Assembly: GCA_946699065.1 (NCBI GenBank) | Contig: CAMPDV010000232.1 | Location: 310,001 to 374,000 of the forward strand | Length of the DNA: 64,000 bases | Direction of reading: 5' to 3' | Origin: Loxodes magnus | Lineage: Eukaryota > Ciliophora > Karyorelictea > Loxodida > Loxodidae | Shown: piece after piece, positions 50,359 through 62,029 of the stretch | Layout of the letters: every line of letters begins with the position of its first letter | Numbering within the stretch: position 1 is the stretch's first letter | Translations under genes and position numbers: made by a program | The notes under the pieces: model-generated | What the model was told of the DNA's origin: nothing | Databases searched by the model: none | The model's input: only the letters and a program-made list of their open reading frames with translations

Positions 50359-52654
50359 AGTTGAGTAACTTAATTTGAACTTAATTTAATTTTCATTTTA
50401 AAGATTATTGGTAAGACAAAATTTTTTGAATGCATGTTTGATGTGAGTTAAGTATTTGTTGGTTTATAAAGTTTTTGATAAATTTATATTTTTTTAGTAA
50501 TTCAAAAATTTTATATTCTTAATTTAATATTAAGGCTATTATAGTAGGTTATATTTTTTTGCTATTGAAATTTTGTGAAAGTGTTCATGCAATTTAAGAA
50601 TGGCTATGTTTAAATATATTTTTAGTATTTAAAGATATCAAATAAAAGTAAGGTTCTTGTATTTCAAAAAAAATGTTTTTAATTTATTTGTTAGGTTTTG
50701 TAAAAAATTTAGTAAAAGTAAGGGTTTTAAACTCTGTTTAAATTTTTTTTGTGAAGATGCTAGAATTTTATTTGTACTGGCAAAGTTAGTTTATAATCTT
50801 AATTATTATTTAAAAATTTTATTAAGTGTTTCATTTTATAAAATATTTCATTTAATTTTTGTTATTTTTCAATTAAATTTTGTTTTTAATTATTTGTAAT
50901 CTTATTTTTTAATTTTAATTATTACTAATTATTATTATTTTAATTACTATTTATTATTATTTTTTATTATGATAATTTTTATAATTTATTATTGTTTATT
51001 ATTATTATTATTATTATATTTTATTTTAAACATTTTTCTTTTTTAAGTTATTATAAGCAATTTTATTATTTTAATCTGTTTTTAATGTGTTTTTTTTTAA
51101 GAAAAAAAATTTCTGTTTTGCTCAGCGTTTTGCAGTAAAAAATTTTAAGATAGTACTAATTTTTTTGATTTCGGGATAAAAAATCTCAAATAGGAATAAA
51201 TAATCCTAAAAAGAATAAAAATTTCTAAATAAATTAAAAAATTCTAAATAGGAATATAAAATTTAAAACAACTTTTAAAATAATTTTCTAAAATGGTTTC
51301 GAAAATAATTTTCAAAAATGTTTTTTAAAATAATTTTACAAAATATTTCATGAAAACTGCTTCTTAAAATAATTTTTGGAAAAAATTAAAAAAACTTTGA
51401 AAATTTTTTAGGATAAATTTTTTATAATTTCTTTTGATAAAAAATTTCAAATTTTCTTTTTCAAAACATTTTTATAAAGATTTTTTAATATAAATTTGTT
51501 TTTGCTCAGCGATTTATACTACCAAGATTTTTGGGATGAAATAAATTTTTTTTAAAATATTTAAAAAAGTGAAAAAGTATAAAACTTAAAAATAAAGAAA
51601 TTTTTGAATTTTGAGATACTAATTTAAATTTTTTAATTTAAATGTTATTAAAAGTTATTTAAATATGTTATATATTGTATTTAAGTTCAATATTAATTTT
51701 TATTTTATATTTAGCATGTTTCGTTTCCGATTAGAAAAAAAATTATCATAGTGTTTTCTTTATTTATCATTATCTATTAATTACAAAGCATAAATTTCAT
51801 GAAAATAGGAAATTTATCTTTTCTCAACGTTTTACAATAGAGGACATTTTCGGAACGTAATAAATTTTTTTGATTTAAGGATGAAAAAAGTAAAATGGAA
51901 CAAATTTTCAAGAAAAAATTCAAAATATAAAAAATTTTTGAGAAAAAATAGAAAATTAAAAATAATTGCATATTAAAAATAATAATGGAAATTTTTAAAT
52001 TAAAATGGCATTTTCTACAAATGAAAAAACTTATTTTATTTGAATAAATGAAAATTTTTTAGATTTTAAAAAATTTGAATAAGTATTTTTTTTGGCTTTT
52101 TATTTAAGAAAAAAAATTTAAAATTGTAAATTTTTTTGAAACTTTAAAAAAAATGTATTGTTTATGTTTTTGATAAAAATAAAATTTTTGATTTGAAATT
52201 AAAATTTTTAAACATTCAAATTTCTTTTCGTGTAAATGATAAAAACTTGTGATAAAATATTTAATTTTATAAGAATTTACTTAATTGAAAAGGATTTCAA
52301 GGAACAAAAGAAATAATAAATTAAAGCATGAAATCGTGAAAAAATTAACCTTTATTTTTTTCTCTGAATTTTACAATACAGAAGATTGGGATGGATAAAT
52401 ATTTTAAAATGGATAAAGTTTTAAAAGATTAATTAAATTTTTTCAAAAGTGGTTTTTAAGAACTGAAGATAAAAAATAAATGTCAATTTTAGGATGAAAC
52501 GAAATTAGTAAAAAATGTCTCTATAAGAGTATTTAAAGCTATCTTTTATAATAGGTATTGTGAATTGCTAAAAATAACTAATCAAAACGAGTTCAAAAAT
52601 CTCTTTACGAAATATAAATAATCAAATAGAAAAAACGAGAGATATTAATCTGTA
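49435..52654 (+). repeat. Right arm of the inverted duplication
   Basis: Counterpart of 39150-41351. It begins about 18 codons before the first WD40 repeat and runs through the 3' flank to the insertion site of a SINE-A copy, which interrupted it just after CTGTAATAA. A motif like GCTCAGCGTTTTACA-TA followed by a GGGAT-rich segment recurs at about 51113, 51503, 51813 and 52363, but only twice in the left arm (about 39420 and 39700), which accounts for much of the length difference. Confidence 0.75.
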
Positions 52655-53168
52655 ATAAATAAATAAACAAATAAATAAATAAATTTGATTATAGAGCGCG
52701 TAGCACTCTCATTGGTGCGCAGCTCTTTAAAAAAATGTTTCATACTGACAAGAATGTTTTTACTGATAAAATTATCAGATACTGGTAGACCTTGTTCAAT
52801 ACGGTATAATTATTCAGTACTGATAAAAATGTTCAATACTGATATAATTTTAGAATACTCGTAATCTTTTCTATTTGTTGGAGGTCCAAGGACATGACAG
52901 GATTGTGTCTCGTTGCCTCACCAAAGCAGAGGACGACATGTTTCAATTATGGGTACTTAAATTCCCCACTCTGATGAAGCTCGCAATATTATTTCTTTTT
53001 AGTTCCAGAATTAAAACTAAACGAAGCCAGTGCCGAAGGTCTAAGAATCTTATGTCTCGAGGCAAAACCAAATCAGAGGAAGACATAAAGTCGATTATGG
53101 GTACTTAACTTCCCCAATCTCTGATGAAGATGATCTTGTTGTTCACTTCGAACAACTATGGCGGTTTT
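52655..53168 (-). mobile_element. SINE-A, copy 2 (reverse orientation)
   Basis: Reverse complement of the copy at 42355-42863, highly similar over the full length including six 19-bp repeats, terminal stem-loop and a TAAA/TAAAC tail (TTTA on the element strand). It is inserted in the right arm of the inverted duplication, about 100 nt beyond the 3' end of the F-box/LRR gene frame. The similarity suggests recent spread. A plus-strand 77-codon frame at 52875-53108 is only its antisense. Confidence 0.8.
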
Positions 53169-53263
53169 AAAAAAATATATAATAAAATAAATTAGAAGTA
53201 AGAAATAAAAAAATACTAAATAAATATTAATTATAAAGACTATATCTTGCTTAATTTTCTTAA

Positions 53264-55642
53264 TCATAAATTTTTCAATAAAATAAATATACTCTAAGCA
53301 TTATAATTGCTTAAAGAAATTAAGTGTAATTAGATATATTTTGATTTAAATATTTATAAATGATAATTAATTTATAGAATGAAGTAGTTATAATTATTTA
53401 ATTTAATTTTATATTTAATTATTATATTAATTTATTTAATAATAATCTTAAGTTAATTTTCCTATTCTATCAAAATCTTCCCTAAATTCAAATCTTCACC
53501 TTTTCCATCTTAAAAAGGCTATTCTTCTATAAAATAATATTTTAAGATTTTTAGATTTTTGCCTTATTCATTAATCAAATTTCATTCGATTTAGTCGCAT
53601 CCATATAAATCTAAATTTCTTAAATTGTTTCATATTGGATAATAAAAGCCTTACTCATTTTTAAATATAAATCCTTCCTAAGTCAATAAAGCATTATAGC
53701 CTAAGTTCAAATTTTTTAATAAATGACAACTTTTTATTATTTTATGTAAATCTTAATTTCTTACTTAGCACTAAAATAATTTTAATGTATTTAGCTTTTA
53801 TATTTTCGTAATTTAATCAATCCAATTTTCATTCATAAAAGTGCATTAATTCAAATTAAGATTATTAAGGATATAGCAGTATTTACTTATCTTTTCCAAA
53901 GTTTCACTTGATATGTTTCTTATTTATATTAGTTCTATTAATTTTAGTTTGTTACAACTTTAAAAAATGAAGTTTAAAGTTTCATCAGTCACTTGAATCA
54001 AATTCTTTAATTATAGTTCCTAGATATTTTAATTGTATTAAGCAATTAATCTAATAGTTTAATCTTATAGTTATTTTAAATTTAATAGTTTTATAATTCT
54101 TAAATTAGGGCTATTTTTTAAAACTAGACCAATCGTTTCATCTTATATATAACTAAGACCTTCTAATGCTAGCAATTATAAGGATGCTAGTTATTATAAA
54201 TGCTATAGACTGTTAATTTGTATCTAGTTTTATTTATTTTGTTATTAAACCGTTTCATGTTAGTCAGATTATAAGTATAATTCTTTTAAATTTGGAGTAA
54301 TCTATAGTAAATATATCAGAGATTTGCTATTAAAAGTCAAGCACTTACTTATCTAAATTCTGTAAAGTTTCTTTAAATTTATATTATATTAATTATAGTT
54401 AAAAACCTCCTCCTCATTTTAAATTACTATTTACGTATTTTAACTTGCTTTAAAGAGATTATCTAATTAACTTCATTTTAACTTTTTTAGATTTGGAGCG
54501 TTTTAGAGTAATGAAAACAGTATTTAACTTTAAAATGGCGTATAGTTAACTATTTAAATATATTCAAGATAATTTCAGTTATTAGAAAAGAAATCAATCA
54601 ATGCTTCGATATTTTAATAATCTATCATAATCTTTAGCTTCTATAAGTTCAAATTCATTACTAATTTTAAAGTTTCTTTCTGTAATTATCGTACTAAAGA
54701 AAATTCAAGACTGCTTAATTTTGGACATAAGTGTATAAAATCTAACGTATTATTGTTTATTAATATTTCTTAAGCAAAGTTACCTTTTATCATTAAAAAG
54801 CTTTTAATATAATCATTGTTTATTTGAGTACTTTGTATTTTTATTACTTTTAAGTTTAAGTTTTTACAGTAAGATATTAAAAACTAACCTGTTATATTTT
54901 ATACCCAATCAAGAGAAATAAATTCTAAATTAGGTAAATTTTGTATAAATTCTAGCTCATTATCTGTTATATCTATATTATCTATATCTAAATGCTTTAA
55001 GTTTAAACAGCTTGCCAGATTAAGAATTCCATTTATATTATTAAAAGATGAAAAAATGGAGTTTTGTATTTTAATTTCTTATACCCTGAGATATTTACCA
55101 TTTTTAATACTTTTCTATCTGAAACTTATACACCTATTAAACTCTTATATTACCCAATTTCAGACTATCTATGATAAATCAAATAAATCAAAATGGATTT
55201 GCTTGATATCTTAATACGCTATTTATTTTAATGATCAATACATACTACTTCTAATTTATTCTTTACTGCCCTAAATTTTATTCAACTGTAGCAATTAAAT
55301 TTTAAAGGTGAACTTATAGAAAAACTTACTAACTTATTAGAAAATTGCTATTTCTTTATTGTCAAAGTATTAAAATACTTAGTCAAGGATGTTCTTATTT
55401 TTTCAAAAACTATCCCTTGTATTCTACTTTTATATTTTATGCTATTAGCTTGCTTTGACTTCTATCTTTTACTAGTCAAAAGCTTTAACTAAAACTTATA
55501 AGTCTTTTATATCAGGAGACTCTTATTTTAATTGCTGCTATTGCTAGCAAATCTAAACATTTTAAAGTAGATTCATTTCCTATTATTATATATTTAAGCC
55601 TTCCTAGCAGCTAGTATTTTACTATTCTTAATTTTGATTCAT
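53264..55642 (-). CDS. F-box / leucine-rich-repeat protein
   Basis: Up to 792 aa in one frame from ATG at 55642 (MNQNQEQQNTSCQEG). A Gln-rich N-terminal tail is followed by an F-box-like motif (ILDQVFQYFDNKEIAIF, about 85-101, through VSKFFYKF), then more than a dozen leucine-rich repeats of the F-box/RNI type from about residue 205, e.g. LNLKHLDIDNIDITD, NLKELYL, LKNLNLGYN and LRNLDLYGCDQIEW. Such proteins present substrates to SCF ubiquitin ligases; that role is inferred. Seven internal TGAs fall at Trp-compatible places. The true C-terminus is uncertain: repeats end about 85 codons before the next TGA at 53264, and that last part looks like UTR. A SINE-A lies just downstream. Confidence 0.78.
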
Positions 55643-57124
55643 CTAGGTTAAGTTCTAAGTATTGCAATTTTAAGAATAAATAATTTTGTTAGGTTACATT
55701 AATAAGATAAGTTAGGATTGAACCAGATAATAAATAAATTATGAAAGAAATAAAATATTTAATTATTAATTATAATTTATAATATATAGCATAGTCTTAT
55801 TTAATTATCATTCAACCATATATCATCTCTATACTTTTCCTTTTATTGTTTTCAGTTAGTAAAAAGAGATATTATTTAGTAAATTTAAAAAGCAGTGAAA
55901 AAGTAAATTATTAAGTATTTTTAATATTTAGATTATAAAGTATTGATTAAGATTATAAAGTACTTTAAAGATAATTTGAAGCATTTTTAAATTAAATAAA
56001 TAGAAATTAAATTATAAATACCTTTTAAATAGTAATGCACATAATTGAATTATCTATTCAAATTAAATTATCTAGCTCTTATTTTATTTATTTCTTTTAT
56101 ATTATTATTTTACTTTAAATTTGCTATTACCCAAAATATCCAAAGTTTAAAACTTTAAATATAGCTATTTTTTATATAAATTATTAAAAGCAGTATTTAT
56201 TTAAGTGCATGGAGGAAAATTTTAATTTAATTCAATCTAAAATTTTGAAAAATAATTTTAATATTAATAAATCAAAAAATTTAAATTATACATTGCTTTT
56301 TATCTTTTTTAAATTTTGAAATATTTCTTAAATTAAATCTGTTTTAATATTTAAATTAGTACTTTAATCTTAAATTTCTAAAATGTTTCAAAATTTTCCT
56401 TAATAGAATTATTTTATTTAATAATTGTAATTGCTTATATTTCTAGATAATTTATAAGTTCAAGATAAAAATGGTTATTTATTTTGTGGTAATCGATTTT
56501 TAAATTTATATATAAGATTTTCCTGTAATAACTAATTTTTGAAAAATGTAAAAAGAACTACCAATAAAATTTTTTTCATATAAATTAATATAAAATTTTT
56601 ATCTTTTTTAATGAAATAAAATATCAAATATTTAAATTTTGGATATCCTCAAATTTAACTTTTTATTAGCTTATTTAATTTATTCTTGAATTACTACTTT
56701 CAAATTTGCTTATTGATATTGATATAAATAATACTTGGCTAATTAATTTTTTTTATTGAATAATATAAATTAATTTGTACTGTTTTCTTATTTTTATCCA
56801 TATAGTTAAAAAAAATTACAGTTCAATAATTTTCCTTCAATTACGTTTCCCTTTTATCTTCTTTATTTATTTTTTTCGTAACTTTCATTTTGAGAAATAA
56901 ATTTTCCATTTATATGTTATTTTTTCCTTATATTGAATTTTTCTTCAAAGAGCATTTGAAAAGAAATTTTTATTCTTAAGGTAATTTTATTAAAAATTTG
57001 AATTTTAAATTAGCTATTTCAGGTTATAAGTTAATTATTTGAGTAAATCAAATCTCCTCGAAACTTAAAATATTTTAAACAAAATTTGTAGAATTTTATG
57101 TTATTAAAAAATTATAATTTTTTT
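55643..57124. other. AT-rich upstream region of the F-box/LRR gene
   Basis: About 85% AT by eye. A 36-codon ATG-TGA frame at 56209-56319 (MEENFNLIQSKIL) is too short and AT-biased to call. Probably promoter and intergenic DNA. Confidence 0.45.
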
Positions 57125-57600
57125 AAAACCGTCATAGTTGTTCGAAGGTGAACAACAAGGTCATCTTCGTCAGAGGTTGGGGAAGTTAAGTACCCATAAT
57201 CGACTTTATGTCTTCCTCTGTTTTGGTTTGGCCTCGAGACATAAGATTCTTAGACCTTCGGCACTGACTTATTATAATTTTTAATTCTGGAACGAAAAAG
57301 AAATAATATTGCGAGCTTCATCAGAGGTGGGGAATTTAAATACCCATAATTGACACATGTCATCATCTACTTTGGTGATGCAATGAGACACAATCCTGCC
57401 ATGTCCTTGGACCTCCAGCAAGTATTAAAGATTACGAGTATTCTAAAATTATATCAGTATTGAACATTTTTATCAGTATCTGATAATTTTATCAGTAAGA
57501 AACATTCTTGTTAGTATGAAACATTTTTTTTTAAAGAGCTGCGCACCGATGAGAGTGCTACGCGCTCTATAATCAAATTTATTTATTTATTTATTATTTA
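57125..57600 (+). mobile_element. SINE-A, copy 3
   Basis: Same organisation as 42355-42863: 5' hairpin, two related structured modules, 19-bp repeats, terminal stem-loop (AAAGAGCTGCGCACCGATGAG...), then a TTTA tail. It has four 19-bp repeats where the others have six, and scattered substitutions in the second module, so it is somewhat older. As in the other copies, it begins after a T run with TTTAAAACCG. Confidence 0.8.
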
Positions 57601-58289
57601 AATACTTCAAAATAATTATTTTTCGAGAAGGCAAATTTATGAATATTTAATAATTATATCTTTATTTCAGATCATTCTTTAATTTTTAAGTATAATTCCT
57701 TTATTTAAAATCAAGTCTAGTTCTCATAATTTGTTTAGTTTCTTGCAGATATGAGCGAATAGAAAATTTGTGATATTATTGTTTAAATTTTCCAAATTAA
57801 AATATTTTTTTGCTAATATTGTATAATTTCCATTTTTTTGTTTAATTTCTCCATAAATGGAATCATATATTTATTTTTTTAGTACATTACTATAAGTTTA
57901 ACATAAATAGGTTTTTTATATTCAATTACAGTTTGCTCAATTTTTTTATTATATAGCATTTTTCTAATTTTTAAAAGTTTGATAATAAGATCCTTCATAT
58001 TTATAAATTATCAAGATTAAATACTTACAATTATAATAAATTATAAGAGTTTCAATATTTAGAAATATTGTGTCATAATTAGATAATTTTTATAGAAATA
58101 ATCAAGTAATTATGCTAAAAATAAAAGCTTACACTCATCAATTGCTTAATCTCAGTCATCTTACTTTAAATTCCAAACAAATATTCTCATTGAGTTCTTT
58201 TTCGTCTAAGGAATTTATTTAATATTTTAATTAAAAAAATGAAATGTATAAATTTAAGTTCATTATAAGGTATTTCAACTTCTTACGGA
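57601..58289. other. AT-rich intergenic DNA
   Basis: No gene recognised. A short minus frame around 58150-58220 (NSLDEKELNENI) is protein-like but too short to support. Confidence 0.4.
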
Positions 58290-59195
58290 AGGAAGTACTT
58301 CATGCTCCCTGTTGTTAGATAAGAATAATTGGGATCTCCAATTTTAGCGAGATTTAGAACTAAGATTTTTCCAGCTTTTCCTCTTATTTCCTCACTTCTT
58401 CTATCCTCTCCTCTCCTTTTCTTATCTCTTATATAAATTTATTCACTCAGTCTTCAATATATTCGGTTTAATCTTGCTTCTTCTTGACAATTTCTTCAAT
58501 TTTCTTTTATCCAATAGTTCAGTTTATTCTGCTAAAATTTCTAACATTTCAAATATAAAAGAACTCCATAACAGAAGTATTTTTTTTCTAATCTTTAGTT
58601 TCCTCTATTTTTTAAGGCATTCTGATATATTCTTCTTCAATTGTCATTGGGTCACTTTTTTTGTCCTTTTATCTCCATTTGAAATTGTAATTTATCCAAG
58701 CTTTCTTCTTTTTTTTAGTTCTATTTCCAATTTCTTTTGCTTCTGTTTCTGATTTTAAGATTGGTTGCATTGATCTTATGAAATGCTTCAGAAAGTGATA
58801 AATCTTTTTCCTATGACATGAGTATTTAATCAAGCTTTTCTTGTTTGCATAAAATCCCTTCTAATTTTTTTGTATTTTTTTAGCCTTTTCACCTCTTTCT
58901 GGAGTTTTAACATCACTTTAACTAATTGTTCATAGCTAATCATTTTTTCAGTGGCGAATTTGCGACTTCTAGGGGCATTATATTCTTAACCTATTTCATA
59001 GGTTTTTCTCTGATAGTTGAGTCTCGAAATGGTGAAGGGCTTTCTGTTATCTTTTTTCTAGTTCATTGGAAGTTAGTGCTAAGTTTATTAAAAAGATTAT
59101 TTTTTTTAAAGACGACATGGATATAAGAATTGGCGCTCCTCTCTTACTCTTAGGAGGCGGTATTGAAGTTCTTTCTAAAACCATCCAATGATTTT
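58290..59195 (-). mobile_element. Zinc-knuckle ORF retroposon family, old copy
   Basis: On the minus strand the 5' end aligns with the start of the element at 62627-63448 (shared ACTTC/ATACC-CCTCC pattern), followed by the EQL-KV coiled-coil start and a PMTIEEE-like box. The knuckle is no longer clear. It is heavily worn and broken. Plus-strand frames here are antisense shadows. Confidence 0.5.
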
Positions 59196-60057
59196 TTATA
59201 ACTTTAGAAAACTAAGAAATAAAAATAATGAAAGCCATTTTTAACATAAAGCTAAAGATGAAAGTTAAAAACTAATAGCCTTTAATAATCTCAATTACTA
59301 GCATTATGAAATTAACTAAATTTCTATTATTCCAAATAAAATTTTATTTTTAGAAGTTTAATTTAGAAAATGCCTTGAATTTATAAATCTAAAATAAATA
59401 AAATTATAAGATGAAAGTATGGCTAATATCATAAAATAAAAACTAACTTAAAAAACATAAATAGGTTAAATAAAGATAAATGAAATCTATTTTATAATGT
59501 GTTTTAAAATTATAAATAGAATAAATAGGATATACCCAAGCAGCAATCTACCTTAAAATAGAAAGATTATATTTTTGGTTTTTAATTAATTACAAACAGA
59601 AGTTTTTAATCTATTGGAAGAATATAGATTAAAGTTTAGTTATAGTTTAAGTTCATTAGTAAAAGATTTAAATAGTATGACAATATATCTTTATATAGTA
59701 GTAATTTAAACAGTTTAAAATTATTACTTTAATTAACATTTAATTAGAAATTTCATAATTTAAGCTTAAAAAGAGGTGAATATCAAAGAAGGTTGAAAAC
59801 TAGTTTAATTAGCAAATAACATAATAGTTGCTAGACATTTTCTAAAAATTACGTTTTTAAGCAAAAGGAGAATAAGATTAAAAAATAGTATTTTGAATTA
59901 TAATTAAAAGCTGTATCTTTATAAAATTTATCTATTTGAAGGACTTTAATAAAATATTTAGTATCATAAGTATTAAAATAAGTCAATTATGAAATTAGTT
60001 AAAGCTTAGTTAAATTTCAACTATTAAACGAAATTTTTAAAAATAAATGTAAAAAAT
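59196..60057. other. AT-rich intergenic DNA
   Basis: Several frames are open when TAA/TAG/TGA are sense, none with a motif. Nothing called. Confidence 0.4.
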
Positions 60058-60464
60058 GATTATAGAGCGCGTAGCACCTCATTGGCGCGCAGCTCTTTCA
60101 ATATTAATATTTAATATTAAGAAAATGTTCTCATGTTTCTTGTTAAAATTCTAGAGGTACGATGAGTCATGTCAGCTTCTCCAAATGGGGAATCTTCTTA
60201 TTAAAAACTATTCTCAAATCTTGAGTCAAATGCTTCAGTCTTCTTGAATAAGGTCCAAATAAGAGATAGTTATTAAGTCGGTGATTAGAAGGCCCGTTAG
60301 TCAAACTTTAATACTGCTAGAGAGAATCCTCGTAGTAAGTTAGGTATATCTCAACAGAGCTTATCCACCCTTCCCCGTGGTGTCATCTAGTGCGAGATTA
60401 CTCGCAATACATTATAAACTGTACCAGATTACCTACAAGTTTGGCTGACGCGGCTGACATCCAT
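60058..60464 (-). mobile_element. SINE-B, copy 2 (longer, GC-rich 5' head)
   Basis: On the minus strand: a GC-rich head (GGATGTCAGCCGCGTCAGCC, then GCGAGTAATCTCGC forming a hairpin and a CACCACGGGGAAGGGTGG stretch), a body shared with 44110-44420, an ATATTAAATATTAATATT palindrome, and the terminal stem-loop AAAGAGCTGCGCGCC...GCTACGCGCTCTATAATC. The head is unlike anything else in the window and may be the RNA polymerase III promoter or another structured RNA. No clear A or B box was found. Confidence 0.7.
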
Positions 60465-61094
60465 TTTATTTAATATTTAATAAAAATATTGATTACTAAT
60501 ATGCTTTTAAAAAATAAACAAAAAAGGAGTGGTTTAGAATATTTGAGAAAATAAATATATAAATAGTTACTCTAAAGAGTTATTAGCAAGTATCCTAATA
60601 AATAAAATAAGTAACTAATTTAATCAATTAAATGGAAAAATAATTAAATATAAAGACTCAATTGATACATTATAATAAAACGCGCACAAATTAAAATTGA
60701 AATATTTTCTAACTAAAGTTAAAATATAAAATAGTATCTTTCTAAATTTTTATTTTTTATATCTACTAACAGCAAAAGTAAACTTATTTTAAAAGAATTT
60801 TGCAAATAATTTAAAATTCTATCATTATATAAAAATTTGAAAAGCTACTTTTTAATAGCTGAAGATACTTTATTATATTTAATAACCATTTAACTTATTT
60901 ATTTTATTTAAAAATAATAAATTAAAAATGGAATATTATAAATACCAATAGTACTAGATTTTTATCAAATATAGAAAAAAAAATTTACTAGCAAAAATTT
61001 AAAAAAAACTAAAATATTAATTATAATAAATTTGTAAATTATAGTTAAAATAGTTTGCACTAAAGTTTATAATAATTAAAGAGTTGCAAAAAAT
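60465..61094. other. AT-rich intergenic DNA
   Basis: Nothing recognised. Confidence 0.5.
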
Positions 61095-61335
61095 ATATTA
61101 AATAAATGATAAATTTGGATTAGAACACGTAGTAACACGTTGCTGAGCCGCTCTTTAAATTAAGTGATACTCTAAGAGACCTAACAATCTAGCATCTTTC
61201 ATCTAGTGTTATTTGATGCCTCTGGTTCTTTCTTCTCGGCTTCTACCATGACCTTTGCTTATTTCGTCACTCTTGAGGTACTTCCTGGTAACATAGTTAA
61301 AGCTAATCTCAGTTGAAGAATTTTCCATCCTATTT
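61095..61335 (-). mobile_element. Short retroposon relic with a variant terminal stem-loop
   Basis: On the minus strand it ends AAAGAGCGGCTCAGCAACGTG...CTACGTGTTCTAATCC followed by AAATTTATCATTTATTTA. This is similar in layout to the SINE-A/B ends (AAAGAG start, CTAC in the 3' strand, CTAATC end, AT tail). The body is GC-richer than the flanks and not similar to SINE-A or SINE-B. Likely a third, single-copy family. Confidence 0.45.
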
Positions 61336-62029
61336 AATCTATATATTTTAATAGATTTAATAATTATATTAACAATATAGCAAAACATTAATTATGCTTT
61401 ATTTATATATAAATAACTAGATTATTATAGCAATTTAATATAAAGAAATTATAATAATTCATCAGTATTATACTCCAAATATTTTATAAAATTTACCTTC
61501 TTTTACTTCATATATATCTTATAATATAAAATTCAATAAATAAGATTCAAATCAGAATTAAAATATTTTAAATACTTTACAATTTGTTAATTTTTAAACG
61601 AAAAGTAAAAAAAAAATGGTAGAGAAAATTTACTTTTAGTCTATTTATCATAGTAATATAAAATTTAAATTTAAAAGGTTTAGAAAAAGAAAAAAGAGTA
61701 AATCAAAAATTACGTGAAACAAACTTAAAGTATAAAAGTAATCAGTAATTAAAGTTATTTTTACTTTCAAGATAAAAAGTAAAAAAGATTTTTGAAAGTT
61801 TCTACTACTTCAAAATAAATTCTTATATCAATAGCAATCAATTTTATTTATTTCAACTAAAGATAACTTATTATCAAATAAAAAATTGATATTTCTAATA
61901 AGTAAAACTTAAAGAAATTATGAAAAATGGCACTAAATAAAATGTAAATTAAAATTAAAAAAGGAAATTAAATGAAATAACTTCTCATTTTTTTGTTAAT
62001 GAGCTGAGAGGAAAATATCTAAAAAATTG
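61336..62029. other. AT-rich intergenic DNA
   Basis: Nothing recognised. Confidence 0.5.

Noticed and set aside
50657-50899. Plus-strand 80-codon ORF downstream of the WD40 gene
   Set aside because: The homologous stretch of the left arm has many indels not in multiples of three, so it is not conserved as coding.
52875-53108. 77-codon plus-strand ORF
   Set aside because: It lies antisense within a SINE-A copy and is not a gene.
53100-53165. Possible hammerhead ribozyme (CTGATGA on the plus strand)
   Set aside because: The required GAAA and matching stems are absent; only GAAC follows.
58474-59126. Two plus-strand ORFs rich in Phe, Leu and Ser
   Set aside because: Antisense of an old zinc-knuckle element copy.
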